Shown here piece after piece: positions 38,945 to 51,360 of a DNA stretch of 64,000 bases (the first letter of the stretch is position 1; each line of letters begins with the position of its first letter). The notes beneath the pieces are model-generated. The model searched no databases and had not been told where the DNA came from. It saw only the letters and a program-made list of their open reading frames with translations. Source of the DNA: Phoebastria nigripes (Eukaryota > Chordata > Aves > Procellariiformes > Diomedeidae); NCBI GenBank assembly GCA_035582835.1, contig JAYKAV010002917.1, positions 1 through 64,000 on the forward strand. Reading direction: 5' to 3'. The position numbers and the translations under genes are program-made.

Positions 38945-40795
38945 TGTATATTTTTCTCAGATATCCATACTGCCATTTGTTTGTCTAAATCTGTTGTTGT
39001 TTAAAAAGCCACGTGATGACAAAGTTTCAACCTTTCAGCATAATATTTTCAGTAGCATTCAGAATTAGTCTTATTCTTCACTTACTAATACCATGCAAAA
39101 GACCTGATGTGAGCAAAAGACGTATCCTATATCTCTGTGGTACTAAAAAAACAAAAGAGGAGAGATTAACATAATCAATTAAAAATACTTCTAGAATTAT
39201 AATACAAAAGTATACAACAAACCATAACGTCAGCTTGATTCTTCTTTGAACTAATTCTAGGTGCTATGGTCTAGGGTTTCTGAGCAACTCATTCTCTAAA
39301 CTGCCTGTTTAAGTTAATGTGCAAATGGCTATTCATGCTTCAGTGCTTCTATATCAGCTTTTACTGAAGGCTATTTTCAGAACTATTTCTATTATGTTTG
39401 CTGATTGATTAATATTTCACTTCTCAGCAGCAACTGAAAGAAAACTTGGGATGATAAAACAAATTAAACAGTAAGCCTTCACCATACTTGGATTGCTGCC
39501 CAAGACTTATATAAGTCAAACCAATATCAGCACAGATTTTAAGTGAGTGTGTTGTAGAAAGAACTTTATTTTAAATAAATGACAAGATTTTTATTTATAA
39601 GCACAAAAAGCCAACAGTAATTTAATAATATTTTCAAAAAGTAACATCTATAACATCAATCAAAATCAGAAGACATCCTGTATTTATGACAGTGCACAGA
39701 TAGGCTTGTTTTCTTTAACAAAACAAGAACTTTGTAAGAATATGCCTGAGAAGTACTACATGCTGCACTGACTGACCTTCACAATAGCGGACCCCTGAAT
39801 TTCCAAGTGTTGGGCCTCTGGATCCAAATTTAAAGGCAATGCTTGCTTTGGTGAACAATAGGTAGACCATATCAAACACCAACAGGCAATTCTGCTTCCA
39901 TTCACAAGGTGTTGGGTGGCTCACTTCATTTTAATATGCCATTATAATACACCATTTAAAATGCAGAACAGGACATAGCTCTAATTTGAATAAGGTAAGG
40001 AGAGAAGGGTATGTGCGTATGGTGCATTGTGTGATTAGAAGTGTTCAGCCACTCTGGGCCGTTGCCCTGAAGGGAAAGAAGGAAATCTACTGTCTGCTTA
40101 AACNTTTCGTCCCCAGTAAATCACACCTTAAAGATCAGTTCTTACAAAAAGGCTCAACTGAAAAAATTAGTAGCTAGATAGACAGAAAAAGATACAGATA
40201 CGCTATAAAACATCACACATACATATATACATGGATAAGATCACTTGAGCTATATTAACATGTATTATGTCCATACATAATATATACATGTATAAATTTA
40301 GAAGCACACATATAAAAGACCACGGATGAAGACAAATGTATGATTTTGAATTACTATTTCTCTTGTACCTACATTAACAAAAGACTCTTTAGTGGAAGAA
40401 TATATATCTTTTACTCAAACGTTCCCTCAGTGAAAACGGTGAAATGTCCATAGAACTGACTCAAATTCTTCATCAGACTACTGGCAATCATGCATCAGCT
40501 TATTTAGCACACTGATACTCATACTGACTGTATTATTACTGATATTCTGGACCTTATCAGTGTCTGAGATGGTACACTATACTGTTCTGTATGAGGATGA
40601 GTTTATCAAAGCAATAATTATTATGCAAATCATTCTGGAATTATTCTTTGGCTGAGAAAGACATTAATATAGTAAAATGTTTTATAGACATGTTTTACTC
40701 TTCTAACTTAGAGGAAGAAGAGAAGAATTAACACCAAAACAAACTCTGTGGAATGTGTCTTCCGCTCTACGAAGGATGTGATTCAACCTTTTTTT
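38945..40795. other. AT-rich non-coding sequence
   Basis: I see no gene. A degenerate TACATA/ATATAC low-complexity stretch lies at about 40211-40315 and one N is at 40104. Otherwise the sequence looks unique. Confidence 0.6.
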
Positions 40796-40799
40796 ACTA

Positions 40800-41560
40800 A
40801 GTCAAATTAAAGTGTAAGGTTTGGACAAAGTTTAAATACTCATAACCGAAACTGCCATCCTGAAAATCCCTGTTCTTCTGGCACTGAGCCCTGGAGGAAC
40901 TTAAACTCTGTAAAAGATGCAGATTTCTATCTGAAAATTCCTCAGGCTCCTGAAGTTCTGCTTCTGTACATGCCCAGAAATGCCTTGGTTTTGTAGGGTT
41001 CAACAGACTGTGCAAATTTCACATCAAAGCCTGACTGGTATCCCAATATGAACTGCTCCTTACCTTCTGAGCTCTGTTCTTGCTGAAACCTTGCCACTGT
41101 AAGGAAACATGGAAGAAACATTAAGCCAGGAACAAAGAGAGGGAAAGAGAGACAGAGAGCGGGGGATGATTTTGCTTTGTATTAGATGAGAAACAGATAA
41201 CTTGCAATTCTTGTAGAAACATATTTTCAGAGAAATTTCAGTGTAAGGGAAGTCAAAGCAGGAACCAGAAACTGATCTCTGATTGTCTCAAGCACTGCAA
41301 TCACTGTGCTACAGAATCCCACTTTTTGGCTGAATGGTTTCCAGGACAAGGCTGAAGGCACATTTTTGCCCCCAATATTTCTTACTAGCTAGCTCAGCTG
41401 AAGACTTTGGACTCCATTTCTAGGTGCTTAACTTTCCCTGAGCCCAGTATAAAGCCTTGCTGTAAGGCTCCAGGCTCGTCTTTGGGGACAGGCATCAGCA
41501 AGTGGGCATTTTGGTACTGCAGGGATAGATTGTTACAGGGATTGAGACCTTTTGGATCCA
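40800..41560. repeat. Possible old interspersed repeat fragments
   Basis: Two parts read like old amniote repeat text. The first, about 40860-41070, includes TGGCACTGAGCCCTGGAGG, ATTCCTCAGGCTCCTGAAGT and CATGCCCAGAAATGCCTTGG. The second, about 41395-41480, includes GGACTCCATTTCTAGGTGCT followed by TAACTTTCCCTGAGCCCAG. The phrase pattern is familiar from turtle and bird introns, but I cannot name a family or set ends. A 72-aa minus-strand frame (40797-41015) covers the first part and has no protein signature. Confidence 0.3.
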
Positions 41561-41564
41561 ATTG

Positions 41565-43535
41565 AAAAGGAAAAGCACCATTTATATATTCAGTGTGCTT
41601 CATTTAATAGACAGAATATGAGGCACAAATCAAATGCCCGTATTTATGCAAGTGATCTGTGGCACATCTTGACTTGTCACCCAAACTGCCCTGACTCTTT
41701 TTGTTGTCATGTTAGGAGTCTTAAAATAAAAAAATTAGGCAGAATAAACAATCTGTGCCCATTCCTCTGATGATTTACTATCATTAAATTCACAAGAAAT
41801 GTATTACTGGAGTATATTTAAAACACATTATTACATGTTTAGCTGATGACAGAGACTGACTTCATAAAATAGTGGTATACACCTTCTTGTTAATTTTTTT
41901 GTTGTCGTCCTCCCCCTCCCCCCCAAGTAGGCAAAATATCATATTAAGATACCGTATTTACAGTATTTTTAACAAGGCATTAAAAGTTAAATAACAACTA
42001 AAGGAACAATGTTAGATTCGTTTAGACTTACAATTAGTCACAAATAAATTAATTACACACCTTTACATATGTATAAATTTGATACGCTGAATTAAATTGG
42101 TGTTGATTGCATGCTCTGCAGATGTATACTACATGAGCTGTAACTCTTTGGATTCACTTTCCTGTCACCTTTTTCCATTTTATTACATAAAGTTTGGATG
42201 TGATGGCCAGTCCTGCATACATTATTCAAAGGGCGGGAACTATGGATTTATACAGTACTATAAAAAGTAATTTGATTTGATCTCCATTTCTTCCCTAATC
42301 ATTCCTAACTTCCTGCTTTCCATTAGATTTGCCACTGAACTGCCACTGAGTATTTCAGACAGCTATCTGCAATAGCCTATTTCCAATAGCATCCTGATAA
42401 AGGCAAATCAAATCCTAGTGTATCCAAGTGCTTCTATTAGTTTCCCTGAAAGACTCTAATCTAATATCTAAAACACAAGCAGAGATATTTTTTACTTTTT
42501 ATAACAATCTTTCCCCTAAAATGAAGTTGAGTCCATGATTTTGTGACTCAAAAAACTGAACTACACAATTATATATACAGTTAAAGTTTGCTAATGCATT
42601 TTAACAGTAGAAAAAACATAAGTAGTTTATCTCATTATGGACTTGGTCCATTTTGATTAATCCATTTTTTGCAATAGTTATTGGAATATTCTAGGCACAT
42701 CTTCGACAGCACTGCTCCAGACAGCTTGAAATTGAATCTTTGCAAAAATAATGTTGCTGCTGAAATGTTAAGGGTTGAGTGTTGTTTGTATCATAAAGAC
42801 TGGAATTAGGGTTTCTAATGATCCACATTTGAGGGTGAAAAATAACACCTCCAGGTCCTTGAGCTGAAATACATGTTTTCAATGGGCACAATTTAAATGA
42901 AGTGCAGTATTTCTAGAGATGGAATAACTCTACAGGTAGTGGAGTAAATTCATTATAATGATTGGCATTGGCAGGTTACATCTCTGGTGAGTATCTACCC
43001 CAGAGAAAGTGTTCAGCATAACTGAATGAAAATATGGGATAAATAAGTTTAGAGAAAGCCATTTCATTAAAAATATCTATTTAATAAAGGCAGGCTGTAA
43101 AATCAATGATGTTAAAGAGAATAAAGAATTTCCCTAATAACAATTATTTGAAACCTTCTAGCACCCCTTACTGGAAGGACATTTTTTACACCTATTAAGT
43201 AAACTAAGTCAGAAAAAATAAATAAGCCTTTTAAATGGGAGCTCTGCCTGAGGGTAGGCTACATAAACAGATTCTAAATAAGCATGGATTGCAGCTGATA
43301 TAACCCAGNATGGTTTTACTGATTCAGCAGCGCTACTCCAATTAACTGCTGCTGAAGTTCTGACAGAGGGAGTTTATTTTACAGAATATGGTCTCAGCTT
43401 TGCATTTTAGAAGTCAAACATGCTCTCTTGCTAGATATGTTTCAAACAAGACTTGAATAAGGATCCTTCTAGGGTGGTTTATTCTGTTAGTACTAAGAAT
43501 GNCAAATGACCCCGGTTCTAGGATAAGTAATAACC
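41565..43535. other. AT-rich non-coding sequence
   Basis: No gene is visible. A C-rich run is present near 41910-41924 and a perfect 9-bp-arm inverted repeat at 43323-43356. N calls are at 43309 and 43502. The area around 42090-42250 has no repeat signature and is ordinary unique sequence as far as I can tell. Confidence 0.6.
43323..43356. repeat. Inverted repeat, 9-bp arms
   Basis: TTCAGCAGC (43323-43331) and its exact reverse complement GCTGCTGAA (43348-43356) flank a 16-base spacer containing AATTAA. Seen directly. Possible hairpin or paired binding site; no known function. Confidence 0.8.
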
Positions 43536-43539
43536 TGTG

Positions 43540-43675
43540 ATTTCATAAGCTCGTAGATTAGGAGGAATATAAAGGGCCATTATGAATCATGCTGCTTGAC
43601 CTCTTGTTTAGCACAAGCCAGAGAATTATGTCAATTGAAATAGTGATGAGCAACCTCCAATGCTCTCTATTTAAA
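43540..43675 (-). mobile_element. Ancient turtle-like CR1 3' fragment
   Basis: TTTCATAAGCTCGTAGATTA then AGGGCCATTATGAATCATGC, GCTTGACCTCTTGTTTAGCA and CAAGCCAGAGAATT follow in order the reversed 3' end of an old CR1 family very common in turtles and crocodilians ('agggaccattatgatcatctagtctgacctcctg... acacaggccagagaatt'). Only the last 100 or so bases of the LINE are clear. It is on the minus strand and much older than the bird-type CR1 copies nearby. Confidence 0.6.
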
Positions 43676-45483
43676 TGCTTGTGATGCCTGTGTTGCTGAA
43701 GACTGCAGATGCCGAGCCGTAAGAGCAGATAGACTGAGGATGCAAAACACAGTTACTTAGGATCTTCTCCCTCTCCCACTGTAGCACAACAGAATTGCAA
43801 AGGTTCTGCTGTAAGCCTGCCTCTCCTGGGCAAAAGAAAAGGCATAATTTCTTTTGTTTACCTCCCCAGGGTCTTTATTAACACAAGTGCTTGGAAGACA
43901 TTATGTTATTAGCTGATTAGTAACGCAGAAATAGTTTCAAACGTGAACTTGAATTTCACATATGCCAATGATGAGCTTTCATTATTCACTCCTTATGGTC
44001 TTGTTTTGTCTTTTTAGACAGTTACTTGACAAGAGTAATGCTTTCCTTTTGAGAAATTCTGACAATTTATTTTGAAGAACTTTCCCATAAGAAGATACTG
44101 TGCAGGGAATCAGCACAATGGTGCGTTACGGAAATAGAAACCATCCCACTGACTCTGGAGGCTGCGCACGGGTTGCGCATATAATGTTGCCTTCCTGCTG
44201 ACAACCTGACTGGGCAGCCAGCATAACTAAATTCTCTAATGATTGAGCTAATCATCATATTACACTTATTGCTGCCAAGGTAAAAGGGGTGACCAATGCA
44301 AAGGGAATACAGACAGCATTGCCCAACACAAAGCTGNTTGCCAAGCTGCTGTTTCAGCCCTGGAGGACATATGTAGCTTGAGTAATTTTGAGCAGCTTTT
44401 TTTAAACAGGCCTGAACATCTCAGACAGTTTTGAGAGCAGAACACTTGCAAAGGTGAGCTTTCCTCATTCTCTGTACCTGTGACTACATCTAAATATTCC
44501 TTAAACATGACCAAGGACTCAGCTGTTTATTTATAAACAATTTCTGCCTGACAGAGCAAATGATCATGGAGTAAAACCATACAAGAAACCAGCTCCTGGT
44601 TCTGAAGCATTTACCTTCAGAAGCAGGGAAAAAAGGAATATGTTGAAAAATATACACTCAGACATACAATATCACATCATTAAATCCCAGACTGAGGAAC
44701 CCTCAATGTTCTCTGTCTTTAACAAACCTCTTATTCTGCAGTGTGTTAATTTGTATCAGGCTGTTTTTCCTCCTCTTGATTTAATGAAATAGTTCCTAAC
44801 TGATCCCTATAGAGAAAGTACTGCCTCTATGGTACAGATTTTCACCAGAGGTTCTTTGTATAACACCCTCATTCCTAGAGCAACATTCAATTATTCTGAG
44901 TAATTTTGGGTTATTCTATTTATTATCTATCACCATTCTATGAATTCTTAAGTCTGAATTTTTCAATTATTTGCAAAGATTTCTTTCAGTACGTTCATTC
45001 AGTTTATTAATTCATTCAGTCTATTAATTCTTTGTAAAAATAATGAGGTATTTATCTGTCCTTAAAACATATAGTAGTTTATAAAAAAGCCTTTTGAGAC
45101 AAGTGCAAATATATACTATGTAAATGAACTTTCCCTTTAAATGATGGGCAGCCCTACTGAAATGACATTAGTAGTTCTTGATTCTCCTGTTGCAGTCCAA
45201 CAGCCCTCACTTTAGTGGGGATTCAGTTGGAGGCTAGACCAGTGATGAATGTAGGACTATCCATGCCGAGGAGCCAATGCATATTTAATCCTATATCTCT
45301 TTTTCAAGCATGTGGACATGCACACATAGAAGCATACATACCTGCTCCTAATACATACATAGTCATCTGCATTAATTGCAAATGAGGACTAAAATGTCTC
45401 AGATATTCTTCTTGACTAATGAAAGAAGAAGGGAATTTATTTTTTTATTATTTTTTAAANTCTATATTAGAAGAAAAATACAG

Positions 45484-45503
45484 CAACAACAACAACAACA
45501 AAA
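45484..45503. repeat. (CAA)n microsatellite
   Basis: About six CAA triplets occur in a row. Seen directly. Confidence 0.85.
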
Positions 45504-45570
45504 CCCCAAGGTTGAGCATAAAGAATTTTTTTAAAAAGAACTGCTCCTGAAAAGATATTCCCCTCATTCA

Positions 45571-45592
45571 TAAAAATAAAATAAAATAAATA
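45571..45592. repeat. (AAAAT)n microsatellite
   Basis: About four AAAAT units occur in a row. Seen directly. Confidence 0.8.
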
Positions 45593-47246
45593 CAAAAAAG
45601 CTAAGGATAATTATTGCAGTAACTGATGTCTGCTGAAGTCATGCGAGGTTTTGTATAATAGATTTGATCTCCATCAGCATGGATAGCTCCATTAATGTTA
45701 AAAGATTAATCTGACATAAAGTAACTGTGAAACCTATAATGTCTCTCCCAAGTGAAAATATAATCCTTAATTTTGTTCATGCTTTAGGTTTACTTTTTGC
45801 AATACCTTCACTTATGTGGGATAATATAACTTGATATGGGTTGTTGTAAAAATGCTTTAAGATCTGTGGTTTTAGAAATCAGTTAGATTTCCTTTTTTTT
45901 CCAATAGACTTTTACAAGTACATAATTAGTATACACTAAGTATTTAGCAATTTTGCATGTGGTATACAAAACTGCATTTATGAATAATGCTTCAGTGACC
46001 AGCCTGTGTGAGCAGGAGATATCATAGGATGTGTTTCTTAGACACATAACTTAAATGCATAAACTGTTCCTTCCATCTGCCTCTTACCATTTAAAATTTG
46101 CCTTTCTATGCTCTATTCATCACTTAGCATATGATCATTTGATCACAGATCAGTGAGGTTTCTAGGAAACAGCTCATTAATTCAGAATTTTGAAAAGTGA
46201 ACTCTGAGTTTGGATTTCTCAATTTTCAGGTGTTCCAAGTCCAGCGAGAGGTCCAGATTGTCAGAATGCATCTTCCAAGAAATTATCCTTCTTAAGAGTC
46301 CCTAAACTCCTGAAACTCCCAAGAGGACCACTACTGTCCAGAAATATTGGATAAGTTGCATTTCTTCACCATTTGTAAAACATAAACTTNGCAGACAGAG
46401 AAGCAACTGTTAATTAATTAAAAACATAGCAGAGAGTCATATAAACTCATTATTATGAAACATGTTATCATCCAAAACAACNTTATCAAGATACTCCAAT
46501 CATTTTGCCTACTCCTTTTCCTTTTTTTAGCCTTTGCTTTTGCAAAGTTTCATGTACCTGAATCATTTAACACAAAAAAACCATGTCTTTCTTCTTAATG
46601 GGACTATCCCAATTCATAAATCTACATCTGCATTTGCAGGTACTAGTAAGCCAGATGTCAGTACTTCCTTCATCAAAATTGTACTATATACATTGTGGAC
46701 ACACACAAAAAAAGTGCTTAATGGCCGTTCTCACTGCCTTCATGTTTATGTTTTTTGCACATAGAATTATTAATGCTATCTGCCTCATAGTCACCCATGT
46801 ATGCTTGTTGGAGATATCTGATGAAGCTGATAAATGCTGTCAAATTCCAGATGAAGATGGTAATAATTTGCTTTTTACAGAATTTATTCTTAGGTTTGTC
46901 AAAAGCTAGGCTGTTTTCCTTACTGTTATTCTCCTGCTCATATTTGTATTAAATTAAAGCTGTGACTTGTGGAATTATTTTTCATGAGAAAGGTAATAAA
47001 ATATGTGAGGCAAAATTACCAGTTTTTAAAGTAACTTTTCTATATTTCCTTTATTTTACAATTCAAACTTTCCATACAACTACTGACTCCTTGAACAGTT
47101 ATGTGGAATGTAACTTGCAGTATACCATTCCCCTAAGCTGGTACCGCACTACTTCACCACAGCCCCATTTTGTGCATAACACCTAGGGAGGGCATGAAAA
47201 AATGCCTTTTCAGCCCCAGAGCTTCTGCTCCTCAGAAGAGGACCAT

Positions 47247-48880
47247 AAAATCATGGAAAGATTGCTGGAAGAGACTTCAAGAGATCACTTAGTGATTCTT
47301 CTTTTCCTCTCTCAACCAATTATAGCTAGGGCTAGCTTGAAAGTTGTAGCTTGAAAGATGTTTGTCTAAGATTAAAATTTCCAATGTATAATGCAAATCT
47401 CTCCTGCTGCAGGTTAAGCTCTTTAATTTTTTTTCGATTGACCATGAACATGAGAAATGGATTATTCACTTCCTCTTTGAAGCAGTTTTTATGTACTTGA
47501 ATTCCATTAGCATGTTTCTCTTCTGTCTTTGTTTGTAGACTCTGAACAACCCAATTAATTCAGTCTTTTCTAATAATTTGTCATTTTTAAACCTTCAATC
47601 ATTCTTGTGGATCTTTCTTTTCCACCTTTCCCAATTGGTTCAGATTATGCTTCAAGTGCAAAGATTGCAGCTCAGAGATTAGAAATGACACATTATATAT
47701 GACAGAGCTAATATATTATTTGGATGTCTTAAGTATAATGCCCTTTTTTACAACAGCATGAAATTGGTCATTCAGAAGTAGCATGTAAATTTAAACCACA
47801 AACCTCTTTTGATGGGCTAGTAGCATCCTCCTCAACCTGTACTTCTGCTCTGAGTTACCACCTAAATGTAGATCCTTGTACTTGTCTTTACTAAGTGTAG
47901 CTTGGCCTCCATGTGTTTATCTGTAAACTTACTCCCAATTCTATATATAAGCAATAAAAGTAGTTCTCATTATTTAAAATATTAGCCAGTATATCTCCAG
48001 GACTGATGTCTGTTGAAGGTTGATTCACTTCAGGTATTATTCTATCTTGAACCACTGATAATACTTCTGGTTGTGATCGTCCAGCTAATTACAAACCCAC
48101 CTCTAAGCAGTTTCTTTTACACTATTCTTATCATTAGAAGTCTTGCCAGTTGTCAGTTTTTTTTTTTTTTAATATGTCAATAACTTGATAAGAATTTAGA
48201 TATATTTCTGCTGCTGTTTGTCCACTACCTACTGAAGATATTGCCTGTCATACAACAGTTGCTCAGCAACAAGTTGGGCCAAAACAGTGCTGGCTCTTAT
48301 TTACCTTGTATTTGTCTAGGAGCTTACAAACAGTTTGATTATTTTCCAGTATTTTTCCATGATCAGTTTACAGTTTTCTGCTCCTCCCTTTTCCCGCTAG
48401 TTAAAGAGAGGGAATGTATTTCACTTCTCCAGCCTCCAAAAAAGGCTTATTAGTTTGTTCCTCAAAAATAATCACTATTATCTCTGAGATTGTTTCAGAC
48501 AGATTTCTGTGATCTCGAGATGAATTTTATCTAGGTTCTGGTCTTTAAAGCATTCTCTAGCCCTTTCTTTTCTTGTTCTGGGTGGAAATTTTATCCTTTT
48601 GATTTGTCGTTAACTGCATTAGTAATTTCTTTATAATCAAACTAGTTTTAGTGAAGACTGATTCAAAAGAGACATAAAGGTCTTTGACCTCCTCAGCATT
48701 ATCTGCTCCCCATTACGTCCTTCCTGATTTTTTCCTTCTGTTTGTATTACTCTTTTATGTTTGTCCCCACTGTTTGAGATTACAGTCAATGAAAACCTTG
48801 TGACTCAGCTTTTCATTAGTAAATTGATCTCCTATTAACCTCCTGTCTTTTCCTTGTATTTAAATATCAATTGTCAAGTA
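47247..48880 (-). mobile_element. Ancient CR1 LINE, about 1.6 kb fossil copy
   Basis: Read on the plus strand, many short segments occur in the same order as the reversed 3' part of old turtle-type CR1. They are: AAATCATGGAAAGATTGCTG and GAGACTTCAAGAGATCAC (47247-47291); ATGTTTGTCTAAG (47360); CTCCTGCTGCAGGTTAAGCT (47401); TTTTATGTACTTGAATTCCA (47487); AACAACCCAATTAATTCAGT (47546); AAACCTTCAATCATTCTTGT (47589); ATCTCCAGGACTGATGTCTG (47993); TGAACCACTGATAATACTTC (48049); CAGCTAATTACAAACCCACC (48083); TCCAGTATTTTTCCATGATC (48345); CTCTGAGATTGTTTCAGACA (48482); GATGAATTTTATCTAGG (48519); AGTGAAGACTGATTCAAAAG (48651); and ACCTCCTCAGCATTATCTGC (48688). In intact relatives the inner part encodes the C-terminal reverse transcriptase region. 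Here stops, indels and a T-run near 48157-48170 have destroyed any frame. The left end is the LINE 3' end; the right limit is where the match fades. Confidence 0.7.
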
Positions 48881-48884
48881 GAAA

Positions 48885-50900
48885 CTTTTACAAAGATTTT
48901 ATGAAGCTTTATGGTACTTAGTGCAGTTTTGTTTTGAAAAACAAATATTCTGAGTCAGACACTAAAAATCTTTAGAAATTTTGTGTTCTTAGCTGAAAAC
49001 TGAAGATAGCAAACAGATTTCTGATTGAAATCTGAATGCAGATTCATCCCAAGTAACAAAACTCTTTTGATGAACCTTCTTGAATTTTATCTTTTTTTTT
49101 TTAAAGAAAAAGTGCTTAGCAAATTGAGACAATGCAAATCAAAATTCACTGTATATCTTAATTTTGATATAGTTAATTGTTATTTATTTCATCATTTATG
49201 TGATTTAGATGCTTCACAAAGCTCTATGATATGTTCTAATTAACTTCACAGAGCAAAGAAAACAAAAATCTGAATGTTTAAGATGTCTGAAGCTCAAGAA
49301 TGCCTTGATAATCCTCAGAAGCAGGCATTTCAATTTAAGTGAGCAATTTTGAGGGCACTTTATAATTGAAAAAGTCACAGAAACACACATTATTATATTC
49401 AGTATGCTATGTACATCTGCTTTTCTTCAGTTTCAGCTTATGAATTTTCATGAGTATTTCATTTTCTCTTCTCATCCTGTATCAGTCATTTCAAGTATTG
49501 CAGTCAATTAATTGTATGATAAAGCTGATATTACCTTTTAGTTTCTAATATTAACAGCAATGAAGTAATCAAGAAAGGTATTGAAGACTGCATTAACAGG
49601 GGAATAGCTCTATAAAACAAACAACAGTACTATCACAGTTCTAAAATGCTTGATAATGCCACATCAGGAACACTGTGCACAGTGCTGATAACTATCCCAG
49701 AGGAAGGAAGTTACCTCAGAGAAGGCAAGGCATAAGGAAACACAATACTATATCCCAGAAGCCTGATTTGACTTTCCTAGAGTTGGGCCTGAGTTTTCAG
49801 AAAGCAGAATTATTCTTCAGAATGATATAAATGAAAAGAAATATGTGAATGGCTTGTACATTTTTGCTTATTCATTCATTCTAGTAAGAACAAGAGTACG
49901 TGCCATATTAGTAAGCAAGATGGGAGTGAGGTCCCTGATGATCCTATTAGCAAAATTCAGAATTTGCCATATGAGCCAGGAAGAAAAACAGAAGCTGGAG
50001 AACTGTCTGAAAAGATGACTAACAAACTTAAAGAGCATGCTGCAGCTTAGTAGGGATAATTACCCTAAAGTATATATGCTAATGTAAAATATTTTTTGTT
50101 CACAAATGAGGTTTAATGCATTATGTGGGTAAACTCTTCTTGTGAGGTTTCAATTCAGTATTGTCAGCCACAGGCACTCAAAAGTTATTTTAGTACCACA
50201 CCTTGTGCCCACCCCACCCAAACCATGAGATTTGGAAGAAAGCACATGTAAGGGTTAGTGAGTTTGTTTGGTTTTGTACTTCACTGGGAATGTTTATCCT
50301 CCAACTAATATTCAGTCTGGAAGGCTAGAAACTTTTTTGCTTTTAAATGGAGGCTGAGGTTTCTTAGGTAATAATCTGTTTTCAGCAGCTCAAGTTTCAA
50401 GCAACAAAACAAATAAAGACAAAAACCCCAAAGAAAACCCCACCTATCATATGATTGATAAGAAAAAAACCCTTATATCACAAAATTTGCCAGTGCTACT
50501 AATGCTTTCCACATAGGCAACAAATAGTGAAAACATATGGATCTTGCAGACTTCACTAAATCCATGCAGCAAAGATAGTGCTTGCCCTTTTCCCTAAAAG
50601 CATGAGGCATTGCACAATAAGCAAGCCACACAGTTCTTTGAAAATCCAGACAGAAAACGGGTATCTGTGTAAGGACTTGTGTACCAGTTTTACCTCCTTG
50701 AAATGGACATTGTGTTTCCTATGTACCTTTGAGAATCCAGGAGGACTCCACTACATACTGAACAGCAAAGGAAAGAGGGATGAATAGTATTTAAGATGAC
50801 CCTGTTCTGCCTGTTGACCTTTGAGAATCCCATTCTGAAGCTCTTAACTCTGGTGCAAATTATGTATAAGTTGCCTACCCATCCACAAGTTATAACTTTT
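48885..50900. other. AT-rich non-coding sequence
   Basis: I see no gene. The first few hundred bases may continue the ancient CR1 copy but can no longer be aligned by eye. The rest is unique-looking, with short A- and T-runs. Confidence 0.55.
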
Positions 50901-51177
50901 AAGTGTACTGGTTTGGGCTGGGATAGAGTTAATTTTCTTCACAGTAGCTTGTATAGTGCTTGTTTTGGATTTGTGACCAAAACAGTGTTGAAAACAGGCT
51001 GATGTTTTGGGTATTGCTGAGCAGTGCTCACACAGCATCAAGGCCTTTTCTGTTCCTCTCACCACCCTGCCAGCGAGTAGGCTGGGGGTGCACAAGAAGT
51101 TGGGANGGGACACAGCTGGGACAGCTGACCCCAGCTGACCAAAGGGATATTCCATATCACTTGATGTCATGCTTAGC

Positions 51178-51185
51178 AATAAAAG
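51178..51185 (+). promoter_or_regulatory. TATA-like box of the solo LTR
   Basis: AATAAAAG sits just before CTGGGGGAA, at the position where related LTR copies that I know carry a TATAAAG-type box. The substitution would weaken the box. Activity is unknown. Confidence 0.4.
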
Positions 51186-51354
51186 CTGGGGGAAATATGG
51201 AGGGGACGGAGGGGCTATGGCATTTGTCTTTCCAAGTAACCGTTCCGCATGATGGAGCCCTGCTTTCCTGGAGGTGGCTGAACACCTGCCTGCCGATGGG
51301 AAGTAGTGCATGAATTCCTTTGCTTTGCTTCTACACACAACTTTTGCTTTCCCT

Positions 51355-51360
51355 ATTAAA
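51355..51360 (+). terminator. LTR polyadenylation signal ATTAAA
   Basis: ATTAAA precedes CTGTCTTTATCTCAACCCA, a layout usual for the R/U5 border in this LTR family. It could end transcripts entering from the left on the plus strand. Confidence 0.5.

Larger units (their letters stand above)
43680..47240. other. Non-coding sequence with simple repeats
   Basis: No gene is supported. The frames (up to 108 aa at 46583-46909, plus) show hydrophobic chance sequence only. A (CAA)n tract lies at 45484-45503 and an (AAAAT)n tract at 45571-45592. The part 43880-44060 is TAAT-rich with no repeat signature and could be regulatory, but this is a guess. TGCGCA occurs twice within about 16 bases near 44164-44180. 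N calls are at 44337, 45460, 46390 and 46482. Confidence 0.55.

Noticed and set aside
45130..45250. Possible additional old amniote repeat
   Set aside because: A few phrases are suggestive, but no ordered run of matches could be followed.
45484..45592. Possible CRISPR-like or satellite array
   Set aside because: Only short CAA and AAAAT microsatellites are present; there are no spaced direct repeats.
46583..46909. 108-aa plus-strand hydrophobic frame, considered as a membrane protein
   Set aside because: The hydrophobic text comes from T-rich DNA; there is an overlapping alternative frame and no family match.
50844..51338. Longest open frame in the window, 164 aa, minus strand
   Set aside because: It runs antisense through the solo LTR, contains an N and has no domain. 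It is an artefact of LTR composition.
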